Positions 7,596 to 14,925 of a DNA stretch of 16,735 nucleotides are shown piece by piece. Under the pieces are notes generated by a model. The model did not search any database and was not told the origin of the DNA. It was given only the letters and a program-made list of their open reading frames with translations. The DNA is from Anaerolineae bacterium (lineage in GTDB: Bacteria > Chloroflexota > Anaerolineae > B4-G1 > DUEL01). The DNA is taken from NCBI GenBank assembly GCA_016926575.1, contig JAFGOJ010000326.1, forward strand, positions 1 to 16,735. Reading direction: 5' to 3'. The stretch's first letter is position 1; every line of letters begins with the position of its first letter. The translations under genes and the position numbers were made by a program.

Positions 7596-9439
7596 CGCGC
7601 CCCCCCAGCCCGCAGCACGTGCTTCCTAAAGAGATCCAGCGTCAACAAGTTCCAGGTGAACCAGTCCGGCGCATCGAGCTTGCGCTCGAAATCGGCCCGT
7701 GCCATGAATGCCGGCCGCTCGATGGCGCGAACCAGGTCCCGCAGAACACCCACGCGCATCCAGTCCATCAGTTCCCGGTCGAAACCACTATGCCCCTTCG
7801 GCTTATCGACATCCCCGTAGCTAGAGGAATGCTGAAGGAACCACTTCATCATCGGCTTCGTCCGCCCTTCAGAAAAGAAACGGACGCGCGGGTCGAACGC
7901 AAAGGCCACCTCCATCAACTCGTAGTCCAGATACGGATAGAGCACTTGGATGTTGTATGCATTGTACATTTGAACAATCAGCGGCTGCTCGTCGGCCACC
8001 AACCCCACCAGTTGAAACAAATGCACGCTCTCCACGACCGTCTTGTCGTCGAAGTAGCCCCTCACGAAGTCCTGCTGTCGATCCAGCACGTCTTCCACGG
8101 CTCGGTCGCCCAAACATCGCTTCACCACCGCCACGTCGGTGAACATGCCCTGCCCGCTGATGGGATTGTCCGGCGAATGCGGATCTCGGAGTGCGCGCGC
8201 CAGGCGCGCCAACTCGCGGGCCCCATAGGCTTTATGCGGCCACCTGGCACTCAGAAGAAGCGCGCCGCCGTCCAATAGCCGGCTGGCCATGGGCAATCGA
8301 CTCACCACACCGAGCTGGAGCAAGCGCCTGGCACTCTCGACGCCGAAAAGGGTATCGGAGGCCACACCGGTCAGCGCGCACAACGTGTGCGGGCGACGCG
8401 CCGCCAGGCCCTGAGCCAACGCCAGATGGCACGGCATCGACTCGTGCCCCACCGGCTGGGCCACCGTCTCGATGGTGCGGCGCAACAGGTCAGGATAGTC
8501 GCGCGGTTCGATCTCCACAAACTCGTGGTGGGTGCCCAGGGCGTCGCTGGCCGACCGCGCATACTCGGCCTCTTGAGAAAATCCGGGCACCGATACCACG
8601 TAGCTCGCCGATGAAGGAGGTGCGCTGTCCGGCAGGGTTTGATTGAGCAAGACCTGCAACACAGACGAGTCGATCCCGCCGGAGAGCAGGTTGATGAAGC
8701 TGCGCCCCGTCCGGTCCATCCAGGCGACGTAGTGGCCCATGACCCGCCTGGCCTGGGCGAAAAAGGCAGACACGGATGCCGCGTCGACCCGCTCGAAAAC
8801 AGGCGCCGGCAACTGACGCAGGTCTTGAACCCGTTCCAAGTCGAACGCCGTCGGCGTCCAGCGTGCGATATGCCCGTGCGCCAAGCGCTGCACGCCCCGC
8901 AGGTAGCTGTCTGTACCGCCGACGGTGCGGAACAATAGATGCGTGACGAGCGCCTCCGGGTCCAGCTCGGCCTCGCCCAGGAACGGCACCAACAACCGGG
9001 GCGTGTCTGAGCAGACGAACAGGCCTCGCGGCCGATGATAAAACACCGTCGACACGCCCACCACGCTGCGGAAGAAACACATCTGCGGCTCGCGCTTGCC
9101 GACGCACAGCAGCAGCGTGTTACCGGTAAGTGCCGTGTAGGCCACCGTACGGGGCGTGACGAGCCCACGCCCCAAGAGCGACTGGGCGGAAAGCACCTCC
9201 CCGGTTGCACGGTCCCGCACCATCCCCAGGTTCAGCACGATGGCCTCTTCATTTTCCCCGACGTCGCGATGGGTGCAGTACAGGAACAGGCTGCCCGCCG
9301 GCCCGAACGAGTGCACCCACCTCCGGCACGCGCCCTCCTGCGCATACCGCTGGGCTACGTCGAGGTGCGGAGCCTGCCCCCACCCACAAACGACGAATGC
9401 CCCCGTCGCAGCCTGGTCGGCACACACACTACTCGTCAT
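7592..9439 (-). CDS. Asparagine-synthase-like ATP-dependent amide-forming protein, second copy, with degenerate N-domain
   Basis: The 615-residue protein has a clear PP-loop SGGIDS (residues 253-258) at the start of an asparagine-synthetase domain. Later segments such as YPYLDYELMEVAFAFDP and TKPMMKWFLQ match the family. The N-terminal half keeps only the outline of a class II glutaminase fold. It starts MTSSVC, so there is no Cys2, and the usual NGE/DR.G motifs are hard to find. The family adenylates a carboxylate and attacks it with an amine. Without a working glutaminase it would use free ammonia or another amine, as known for beta-lactam synthetase and lasso-peptide cyclases. It overlaps the first copy by 11 nt and the flippase by 4 nt. 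A likely role is amidation of a glycan precursor such as a uronic acid, which is inference. No strong Shine-Dalgarno is seen, so coupling is expected. Confidence 0.85.
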   Translation of the reverse strand: MTSSVCADQAATGAFVVCGWGQAPHLDVAQRYAQEGACRRWVHSFGPAGSLFLYCTHRDVGENEEAIVLNLGMVRDRATGEVLSAQSLLGRGLVTPRTVAYTALTGNTLLLCVGKREPQMCFFRSVVGVSTVFYHRPRGLFVCSDTPRLLVPFLGEAELDPEALVTHLLFRTVGGTDSYLRGVQRLAHGHIARWTPTAFDLERVQDLRQLPAPVFERVDAASVSAFFAQARRVMGHYVAWMDRTGRSFINLLSGGIDSSVLQVLLNQTLPDSAPPSSASYVVSVPGFSQEAEYARSASDALGTHHEFVEIEPRDYPDLLRRTIETVAQPVGHESMPCHLALAQGLAARRPHTLCALTGVASDTLFGVESARRLLQLGVVSRLPMASRLLDGGALLLSARWPHKAYGARELARLARALRDPHSPDNPISGQGMFTDVAVVKRCLGDRAVEDVLDRQQDFVRGYFDDKTVVESVHLFQLVGLVADEQPLIVQMYNAYNIQVLYPYLDYELMEVAFAFDPRVRFFSEGRTKPMMKWFLQHSSSYGDVDKPKGHSGFDRELMDWMRVGVLRDLVRAIERPAFMARADFERKLDAPDWFTWNLLTLDLFRKHVLRAGGAR

Positions 9440-11258
9440 AAAACCGCCGCAGCATCATCTCGTAGGTCATCAGCGGGGCGATCTGCCCGATCGTGTGCAC
9501 CTGCCGGCCGGACATGTGCCGCTCGAAGAGGGAACGCACAAACGCGGGGTTGTAAAACCCCCGGCCCAATGCCCGCTCTCCCAACAACACGTCCTCGGCC
9601 CACTCTCGCAGGTCGTGCCGCAGCCACCCTTCGGGGTCCTCGTGAATCGTGCGCAGCGTGCGCCCCGTGATCCGCCGCCGCACTTTCTGATACACCCCGT
9701 GCGCAGAACGAACAAAACCCGGTCGCACCAGCAACCTCTCATCCGTATCCCGGGGAATCCAGGTCACCTCCGGCACCTCGCGCCGCATCACCTCCAGGTA
9801 GAGCCGGTCGTTGAGGCGATAGTCCACCGGCATGGCGTAGACCCAATCGACCAGGTCGTAGTCGCAGAACGGGTAGCGCGCTTCGAAGAACGCGCGCTGG
9901 TAAACCAGGTTCATGTTGCTGAGCCGGCCGCTCTGGTAGAGAGAAGCCAGCCAGTCGATCTTGCGCTCCGGAGCACAGCCGTTCAGGTGACCGGTCAGCT
10001 CCAGGAAGGACGCCCACGCCCGCCCCTGGAGCTGCGGCGCGAAGCGCTCCGAAAACAGCAGCCGCTCCTCCGCATCGGTCAGCCCAGGCCAGGCGTAGTG
10101 GTTGACGAAGTCGTCGTACATGCGAACGGCAAAATCGAGCGCGTCCACCGCGCCAAACGCCTTCGGCGAGTGGTCGATGGCCCGCGCCCCCACCGCCTGG
10201 TCGCCGAAAAAGCCGCTCAGATTGACGTCCATCAACTCGCGGCCCGGGCGTAGGGTCACCGCCGCGTGGCAATGCGTCCAGGTGACGAACCCTTCCGTGA
10301 TCTCCAGGTGCAGGCCGACCTCGCCGCGCACCCAGCGTCCATCGTGGAGGGGGAAGGCGTGATGTGGGCTGCCCACGCGCCGGGCAATCCGTCGCGCGTA
10401 GTACATATCCCGGCAGTCTGGCACGCCGTAGGTGAGCGAAACCACCGGAGGGCGAATCTGCGCGGCCAGCGCCAGCAACGTGCGGGAATCGAGCCCCCCG
10501 CTCAGATAGACGCCCAGCCGGTGCTCGCCGCCCGTCCTGACCTCCACCGCCCGGCGCAGCAAGCGCCCCGTCTCCACCACCGCGTCCTCGAACGTCGCAC
10601 CGGCGGGCCACGCCGGAATCTGATCGAAGTCCCAATAGTGTTCGACGGTCAGCCGGTCTTCTGCGGGCACGTACCGCAGCAGCGAGCCATGGGGCAGCAG
10701 CGACACCCCCTCGAAGAACGTCCGGTCGCCTAGAAGACGTTGGAAGCGCAAGAACTGGGCCATCGCGGTCAGATCGAGCTGCTTCTCGAACCGCGCATCA
10801 GACAGAATCGCTTTGACCTGCGGGGCGAAGACGAGCCGGCCGTCGAAGTGAGCGTAGTAGGTGGGGATGAGACCCAGGCGGTCGTTGGCCACCAGCAGGT
10901 GACCGCGCGCGGCGTCCCAGAGGGCAAAGACGAAGACACCTTCCAGGTCCCGCAACAGCGCGTCGCCGCGTTCGCGGTAGAGGCGGAAAATGTGCGCGAT
11001 CTCGCTGCCCTCGCCCCGCGGCAGGGCGGGCCTGTAGAGCTCTCCGAAAAAAACGCCGCTCAGCGTGCCGTCTTCGCTGTGCAGCGGTTGGGGATCGGTC
11101 GAAAAGAGGCCGATATTCACCTGGCCCAGGCCAACGCCTGCCCCGGCCCACGTCTGCGCCTGGGCCCACTCGAACAGACGCAGCGCATCTGCCATACGCT
11201 TCAGGGGAAGCGCGGGCGATTCCGCGCACGAATCGACCCACCCGAAAACGCCGCTCAT
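9429..11258 (-). CDS. Asparagine-synthase-like protein, first copy, nucleophile Cys2 replaced by Ser
   Basis: The 609-residue protein has a recognisable class II amidotransferase domain (1-about 200) and an asparagine-synthetase domain with PP-loop SGGLDS (253-258). LEGVFVFALWD and NDRLGLIPTYY are well kept. However the chain begins MSGVFGW instead of MCG, the NGE loop reads FFGELY (F71 in place of the oxyanion-hole Asn), and the GSD glutamine-binding site reads GSE (E86). Glutamine hydrolysis is therefore probably lost. The open frame runs up to 12314, but that is another reading of the kinase gene. ATG 11258 forms ATGA with the kinase stop and yields the expected N-terminus. It may form an amide with ammonia or another amine on a sugar acid or other carboxylate of the glycan. 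Whether the two copies work together as a heteromer is unknown. Confidence 0.88.
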   Translation of the reverse strand: MSGVFGWVDSCAESPALPLKRMADALRLFEWAQAQTWAGAGVGLGQVNIGLFSTDPQPLHSEDGTLSGVFFGELYRPALPRGEGSEIAHIFRLYRERGDALLRDLEGVFVFALWDAARGHLLVANDRLGLIPTYYAHFDGRLVFAPQVKAILSDARFEKQLDLTAMAQFLRFQRLLGDRTFFEGVSLLPHGSLLRYVPAEDRLTVEHYWDFDQIPAWPAGATFEDAVVETGRLLRRAVEVRTGGEHRLGVYLSGGLDSRTLLALAAQIRPPVVSLTYGVPDCRDMYYARRIARRVGSPHHAFPLHDGRWVRGEVGLHLEITEGFVTWTHCHAAVTLRPGRELMDVNLSGFFGDQAVGARAIDHSPKAFGAVDALDFAVRMYDDFVNHYAWPGLTDAEERLLFSERFAPQLQGRAWASFLELTGHLNGCAPERKIDWLASLYQSGRLSNMNLVYQRAFFEARYPFCDYDLVDWVYAMPVDYRLNDRLYLEVMRREVPEVTWIPRDTDERLLVRPGFVRSAHGVYQKVRRRITGRTLRTIHEDPEGWLRHDLREWAEDVLLGERALGRGFYNPAFVRSLFERHMSGRQVHTIGQIAPLMTYEMMLRRFYDE

Positions 11259-13129
11259 GGACGTTCTGTTTCTGCAACCGGATTTGAAAGCGCTTCCCCC
11301 TGCGGGGGGCACCCTCGAGCGGCCTGCACCACCACCGCCTCCAAATCGTCCAGCCGCACCCGCCAGCGCAGCCGCGAGCGGGTGGCCGGCACGCGGCCCT
11401 CGTGGCACCAGCGCCGGGCGGTGTTTCGAGAGACGCCCAGGTAATCCGCCACCCGGCGCAGTCCGACCGCCTCCGGCACGCGCTCCTGCTGCGCAGAATC
11501 CTTTACGAAGGGCAGCCTGGCCCACAAACGGCGCCAGACACTGCGCCGGGTGCGCAAGTGACCGGCGCCGTAGGAATAATAGTAATATCCGTAACTGGAG
11601 AACTTTACGCGATTGATCGCCAGGCCGAGCAAACGGCTTCCACCACGCTCCTCCAACCGGCTCTTCGCCCGCTCGACCATCGCCCGCCGGGTCTTTCCCG
11701 CCCGCACCACCAACAAGGCCCCATCGGCCACAGCGGCCAGGATGCACGCATCGGGCGCCACCAGATCGGGCGGGCTGTCGATGAGCACCACGTCGACATG
11801 CTCCAGCAAACACCCCACCATGGCGGCGATGTGCGGTTCCGACAAGAGGTAGCTGGGGTCGAGCGGCGGTTTCCCGGCCGGCAGCAAATAGAGATTCTCC
11901 ACCCCCGTTTCCAGTACGCCAGCCGTCCAAGACGCATCCGGCGATGGATGCTGCTTCATCAACAGTTCCGACAACCCGTACACGTTGGGCAAATCGAACA
12001 GTTCGTGCAGCGAAGGCTTGCGCAAGTCCGCATCGATCATCGCCACCCGCCGGCCGCCGCCGACGATCGCCAGCGCCAACATAGAGACCGTGAAGGATTT
12101 TCCGTCCCCCACCATCGGGCTGGTGACGAGCAAACTGCGCAGAGGCTGCCCATTTGCGGCCATAAAGACGTTGGTGCGCAACGTCCTCACAGCTTCCATA
12201 CTGGGGGCCAGGGGGTCGACGGATCGGAACACAGCCCCGTCTTTGTATGGCATCCGCGCAATCATCCCCAGCACAGGCAGTCCGGCGAGTCTTTGAACGG
12301 ACTCGCCCTCCCAACGGACGGTGTCGTCCAGAAATTCGATCAGGAAGATGCCACCGGCGGCCAGCCCAAACCCCGCCACGGCTGCGATCAATATCACGAG
12401 CTTATCGCGCCGCGGCAAGGGGCTCGTCGGTTCGACTGCCGGATCGAAGATGGAGACGATGTTGGGCACCTGCGTCTGGTAAGATGCCAGCAAGCTGGAG
12501 TAGTTGCCCTGCAGCTCCAATTTGACCGACTCCAGTTGAGAGAGCCGGTTTTGCGCTTCCTGGAGCTCGACGGCCGACGTCAAAGACGTCAGCGAGTTCT
12601 GCAATGCCACGATCTCTGCATCCACCAGTTCGATCCGCGCCTCCAAGTCATCCAACTGCTCGCGGATGAATGCCTGCCGCTGGACCTGGTCCTCTTGAGA
12701 GATAGGGCTGCGCCGGATCAGCTCATCGGCCAGCGCGTTGGCGATCAAGGCCGCCGCCACCGGGCTGGTGTCGACGACCTCGATTTCCAAGAGCTGCGCC
12801 TCAGCGTAGACGCGCGTGGTGATCTGACCGGCCAACTGAGACGGGCGCCGATCCAGACCCAGGCGGTTGACGACGGCCTGGGTGACCGGTTCCTCACGGG
12901 CGATACGTGCATACGCGTAGGCCAACGTGTTGGCGATGCTGAGCTGCCACTGGTTCGGCTCGGGGTTCTGCAGTGTGTTGCCCACCACCAGCGTCGCCGT
13001 GGCTTGATAGACGTCCGGTTCCTGCGAAAGGAAGTAATTCGCCAGAAACGCCGGGATGATAGCGCCGATCACCAGCAGCCACCACCAGCTCTTGACCAGC
13101 AGCAGATACTCGCGCACTTCCTTTTTCAT
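11255..13129 (-). CDS. Wzz/BY-kinase polysaccharide co-polymerase fused to an excisionase-type HTH
   Basis: The 624-residue membrane protein has a Wzz part with a membrane segment at 15-34, an extracellular region with coiled coil at about 145-205, a proline-rich EPTSPLPRRD motif (233-242) and a second membrane segment at 244-267. The kinase domain follows with Walker A GDGKS (341-345), Walker A' MIDADLR (364-370) and Walker B VVLIDSPP (447-454). A tyrosine cluster YGYYYYSY spans 513-520. Unusually the chain continues through a basic stretch (526-540) into VADYLGVSRNTARRW...RWRVRLDDLEAV (about 553-602), an excisionase/MerR-like winged HTH. BY-kinases control chain length and export through autophosphorylation of the tyrosine cluster; the HTH suggests DNA binding too. 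ATG 13129 has a GGAGAAAGG 7-12 nt upstream. A GTG at 13162 would add 11 residues but lies in a hairpin. It is second in the operon. Confidence 0.93.
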   Translation of the reverse strand: MKKEVREYLLLVKSWWWLLVIGAIIPAFLANYFLSQEPDVYQATATLVVGNTLQNPEPNQWQLSIANTLAYAYARIAREEPVTQAVVNRLGLDRRPSQLAGQITTRVYAEAQLLEIEVVDTSPVAAALIANALADELIRRSPISQEDQVQRQAFIREQLDDLEARIELVDAEIVALQNSLTSLTSAVELQEAQNRLSQLESVKLELQGNYSSLLASYQTQVPNIVSIFDPAVEPTSPLPRRDKLVILIAAVAGFGLAAGGIFLIEFLDDTVRWEGESVQRLAGLPVLGMIARMPYKDGAVFRSVDPLAPSMEAVRTLRTNVFMAANGQPLRSLLVTSPMVGDGKSFTVSMLALAIVGGGRRVAMIDADLRKPSLHELFDLPNVYGLSELLMKQHPSPDASWTAGVLETGVENLYLLPAGKPPLDPSYLLSEPHIAAMVGCLLEHVDVVLIDSPPDLVAPDACILAAVADGALLVVRAGKTRRAMVERAKSRLEERGGSRLLGLAINRVKFSSYGYYYYSYGAGHLRTRRSVWRRLWARLPFVKDSAQQERVPEAVGLRRVADYLGVSRNTARRWCHEGRVPATRSRLRWRVRLDDLEAVVVQAARGCPPQGEALSNPVAETERP

Positions 13130-13145
13130 TGACTCGCCTTTCTCC

Positions 13146-13162
13146 GTGCGCCAGATGCACAC
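13146..13162 (-). other. Small RNA hairpin between response regulator and kinase genes
   Basis: In the minus-strand transcript GTGTGC pairs with GCGCAC around the 5-nt loop ATCTG (6 bp, one G-U). No T-run follows, so it is not an intrinsic terminator. It lies in the 48-nt gap before the kinase gene, upstream of its ribosome binding site, and hides the alternative GTG start at 13162. It could be a processing or translation-tuning element, or chance in GC-rich DNA. Confidence 0.3.
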
Positions 13163-13177
13163 GTTGCGCGCCAGGAG

Positions 13178-13912
13178 CTAATCCAGAACCTCGTCCCCGT
13201 TTCCCGGCACTGTCTGGAAGGCCCCGTCCCCGGCGAAGTAGTACCCCACGCCCCAGCGCGTCCGCACGTAGCGCGGATTCGCCGGGTCGTCCTCGATCTT
13301 CCGGCGCAGGTAGCGGATGTAGACGCTCAAGTAGCCCACCTCCTCGGCATACTTCGGCCCCCACACACTGACCAGCAACTCCTCGTGCGGCACGATGCGC
13401 TCCCGCTGGCTGACGAGGTACATCAGCAGGCGCGACTCCGTCGGCGTGAGGTGGATGGGCGTCCCACGGCGCGCCACTTTCTCTCCCACGATGTCGATGT
13501 AGAGGTCGCCATCGTCGTATACCGCGCGCCAGTCCTCTTGGGTGTTCGACCCGGCCCGCCGCAGCGTGGTGCGGATGCGCGCTTTCAGCTCGTCGAAGCT
13601 GCACGGCTTGGTCAGAAAATCGTCGGCCCCTAACGACAGCCCTTTGAGCACGTCCTCTTTGCCCGTACGCGCGGTGAGCATAATGATCGGCGTGTCGCAG
13701 ACGTAGCGCAGGCGCTGGCACGTCAGCCAGCCGTCCATCCCCGGCATCATAATGTCCAGGATGATCAAGTCGGGCCGCGCGTCGTACGCCTGTCGCAGCC
13801 CCTCCTTGCCGCTCTCTGCCGTCAGAACGGAAAACCCTTCCCGCTCCAACCCCAGTCGCAACAACGTCAGTAATCCCGTGTCGTCATCGATGACCAATAT
13901 CTTTTGTTTCAT
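13178..13912 (-). CDS. OmpR/PhoB-family response regulator heading the glycan operon
   Basis: The 244-residue protein has a receiver domain (acidic D9-D11, phosphoacceptor D53 in LDIMMPGMDG, T80, K102) and a C-terminal winged-helix DNA-binding domain (about 130-228) with LTPTESRLLMYLV and RTRWGVGYYF. ATG 13912 is chosen because AGGAGG lies 4 nt upstream and the resulting MKQKILVIDDD is the normal family N-terminus; a start at 13963 would add 17 non-homologous residues. It is the first gene of the minus-strand operon, 48 nt before the co-polymerase kinase, so it probably regulates glycan synthesis and perhaps its own transcription through the repeats upstream. No membrane histidine kinase is adjacent; the nearest candidate partner is the soluble hybrid kinase at 15508-16620. 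The C-terminal 15 residues are an acidic non-conserved tail. Confidence 0.95.
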   Translation of the reverse strand: MKQKILVIDDDTGLLTLLRLGLEREGFSVLTAESGKEGLRQAYDARPDLIILDIMMPGMDGWLTCQRLRYVCDTPIIMLTARTGKEDVLKGLSLGADDFLTKPCSFDELKARIRTTLRRAGSNTQEDWRAVYDDGDLYIDIVGEKVARRGTPIHLTPTESRLLMYLVSQRERIVPHEELLVSVWGPKYAEEVGYLSVYIRYLRRKIEDDPANPRYVRTRWGVGYYFAGDGAFQTVPGNGDEVLD

Positions 13913-13924
13913 CGCCCCTCCTCG

Positions 13925-13934
13925 TGATCGATCA
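13925..13934. promoter_or_regulatory. 10-bp palindrome in the leader of the glycan operon
   Basis: TGATCGATCA is a perfect palindrome located 12 nt before the ATG of the operon's first gene, just upstream of the Shine-Dalgarno. It could be a small operator for a dimeric regulator. Such a short palindrome can occur by chance, and no second copy was seen in the other intergenic regions of the window. Confidence 0.25.
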
Positions 13935-13952
13935 TCACATCCACCGCCTATC

Positions 13953-13996
13953 AGTCTACCCACAAGTTGTAAGAGACAGGTGAAGGATAAGTAAAG
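13953..13996 (-). promoter_or_regulatory. Likely activator-dependent promoter: three 11-bp-spaced repeats plus weak -10
   Basis: On the minus strand CTTTAC (13996-13991), CTTCAC (13985-13980) and TCTTAC (13974-13969) recur at exactly 11-bp steps, one helical turn. Ten nucleotides after the last lies TAGACT (13958-13953), a 4/6 match to a -10. There is no recognisable -35 at the right distance, and the repeats occupy that place. This is the layout of promoters activated by OmpR/PhoB/PhoP-family regulators, which bind direct repeats. The expected regulators are the two such proteins encoded on either side. The start point would be near 13946. Confidence 0.55.
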
Positions 13997-14000
13997 AAAT

Positions 14001-14034
14001 TAAAAAAGCCCCCTCTCATTTCTGAAAGGGGGCT
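14001..14034 (-). terminator. Intrinsic terminator of the second response regulator gene
   Basis: On the minus strand AGCCCCCT and AGGGGGCT form an 8-bp stem, extended inside by a 3-bp TCA/TGA pairing after one mismatch with a 4-nt loop. TTTTTT follows directly. It begins 22 nt after the stop of the 14056-14778 gene, so that gene is transcribed alone and the downstream glycan operon needs its own promoter. Confidence 0.92.
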
Positions 14035-14055
14035 AAGTTATTTGTGAACAAGCGC

Positions 14056-14778
14056 TTATAATAAATCGCCCGTGTCGAAATAATAGCCGCCGCCGCGCAC
14101 GGTTTGGATGTAGACGGGCGTGTCGGGATCGGCCTCGATCTTTTGCCGCAGTTTGTAGACGTATTGCTTCACCAAATCCGGCTCCCCAATCCGATCCGGC
14201 CCCCACACCTGTGTCAGGATCGCGTCGGCACTGAGCACCTTCCCGGCGTGGCGGATCAGCAAGCGCAGCACCTCGAACTCCTTCGGCGTCAGGTACACGG
14301 TCTCGCTGCCGATCAACAGCTCGTGCCGCCCGCAGTCCAACACGATCGACCCGCTGGGAAACAGCACCTCCACACTCTCGTCGTCCCGCTCGCCGGCCCG
14401 CCGCAGCGACGCCACCAGCCGGCTGACCAGCTCCGACGTGGCGAACGGCTTGACGACGTAGTCGTCCGCCCCCAACGAGAACCCGCGCACGATGTCCTCG
14501 ATCGTGCCCCGCGCCGTCACGAACAAGATCGGCACGTCCGTCATCTCCCGCAGACGCTGGCACACCTCGAATCCGTCGACGTCGGGCATCATCACGTCGA
14601 GCAAGATCGCGTCGGGGTGCGATTGGTACGCCGCCCGCAGCCCCTCGATCGCCCCCTGGGCCGGTATGACATCGAACCCTTCGGCTGTCAGCATGATCCG
14701 CAACATTTTCAGCGTCTCAGGCTCGTCGTCGATGACCAACACGCGAAACCGTCCCCGCATCGGATTCCTTTTTACCAT
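14056..14778 (-). CDS. OmpR/PhoB-family response regulator, monocistronic
   Basis: The 240-residue protein has a receiver domain with D17-D18, phosphoacceptor D61 in LLDVMMPDVDG, T88 and K110, then a winged-helix domain with LTPKEFEVLRLL and QTVRGGGYYFDT. The upstream ATG at 14835 is ruled out because it lies inside the promoter, before the expected start of transcription near 14819. ATG 14778 has AAGGA 7 nt upstream and is preferred; ATG 14760 also has AAGGA and would give 234 residues (MRGRFRVLVIDDE). A near-consensus promoter drives it and an intrinsic terminator ends it. It is divergent from the gmhB-like/hybrid-kinase pair, and the shared control region suggests a regulatory link. It is only moderately similar to the other regulator in the window. 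Its partner kinase is unproven. Confidence 0.95.
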   Translation of the reverse strand: MVKRNPMRGRFRVLVIDDEPETLKMLRIMLTAEGFDVIPAQGAIEGLRAAYQSHPDAILLDVMMPDVDGFEVCQRLREMTDVPILFVTARGTIEDIVRGFSLGADDYVVKPFATSELVSRLVASLRRAGERDDESVEVLFPSGSIVLDCGRHELLIGSETVYLTPKEFEVLRLLIRHAGKVLSADAILTQVWGPDRIGEPDLVKQYVYKLRQKIEADPDTPVYIQTVRGGGYYFDTGDLL

Positions 14779-14825
14779 TGGCGATCCTTGATCGTCTGAT
14801 GTGCGCAAAGTAAAGCGATACCTGT

Positions 14826-14854
14826 ATCTTATCACAATCAGTATGGCGTGTCAA
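14826..14854 (-). promoter_or_regulatory. Sigma-70-type promoter of the monocistronic response regulator
   Basis: Minus strand: TTGACA (14854-14849), 17-nt spacer, TAAGAT (14831-14826). The start point is expected near 14819, giving a leader of about 41 nt to ATG 14778. Its -35 lies 10 bp from the -35 of the opposite promoter, so a bound regulator could affect both. Confidence 0.85.
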
Positions 14855-14864
14855 CAGCCCCCCC

Positions 14865-14893
14865 TTGCTTTGAGGGCCGTCATCGTGTATACT
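14865..14893 (+). promoter_or_regulatory. Sigma-70-type promoter of the gmhB-like / hybrid kinase pair
   Basis: TTGCTT (14865-14870), 17-nt spacer, TATACT (14888-14893). The start point is expected near 14900, about 26 nt before ATG 14926. It is back-to-back with the promoter of the divergent response regulator gene. Confidence 0.8.
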
Positions 14894-14925
14894 CTTTCAA
14901 TAGACTAGACTCACGGTGAGGATCG

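Noticed and set aside
7592..11258. Lasso-peptide or beta-lactam biosynthetic cluster, suggested by the Cys2-less AsnB-like pair
   Set aside because: No precursor peptide, RRE/PqqD-like protein, transglutaminase-like protease or carboxyethylarginine-type synthase was seen in the window. Glycan genes surround the pair.
11259..12314. The first AsnB-like frame stays open upstream, giving an apparent 961-residue protein
   Set aside because: The extension is an off-frame reading of the kinase domain and HTH. MSGVFGW at 11258 matches the start of the amidotransferase family.
11402..13132. Plus-strand open frame of 576 codons opposite the kinase
   Set aside because: Composition (Q/H/R-rich) and full antisense overlap with a domain-rich kinase mark it as a shadow frame.
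14779..14835. N-terminal extension of the second response regulator from ATG 14835
   Set aside because: This ATG lies upstream of the predicted transcription start and between it and the -10 box; ATG 14778 or 14760 has a ribosome binding site.
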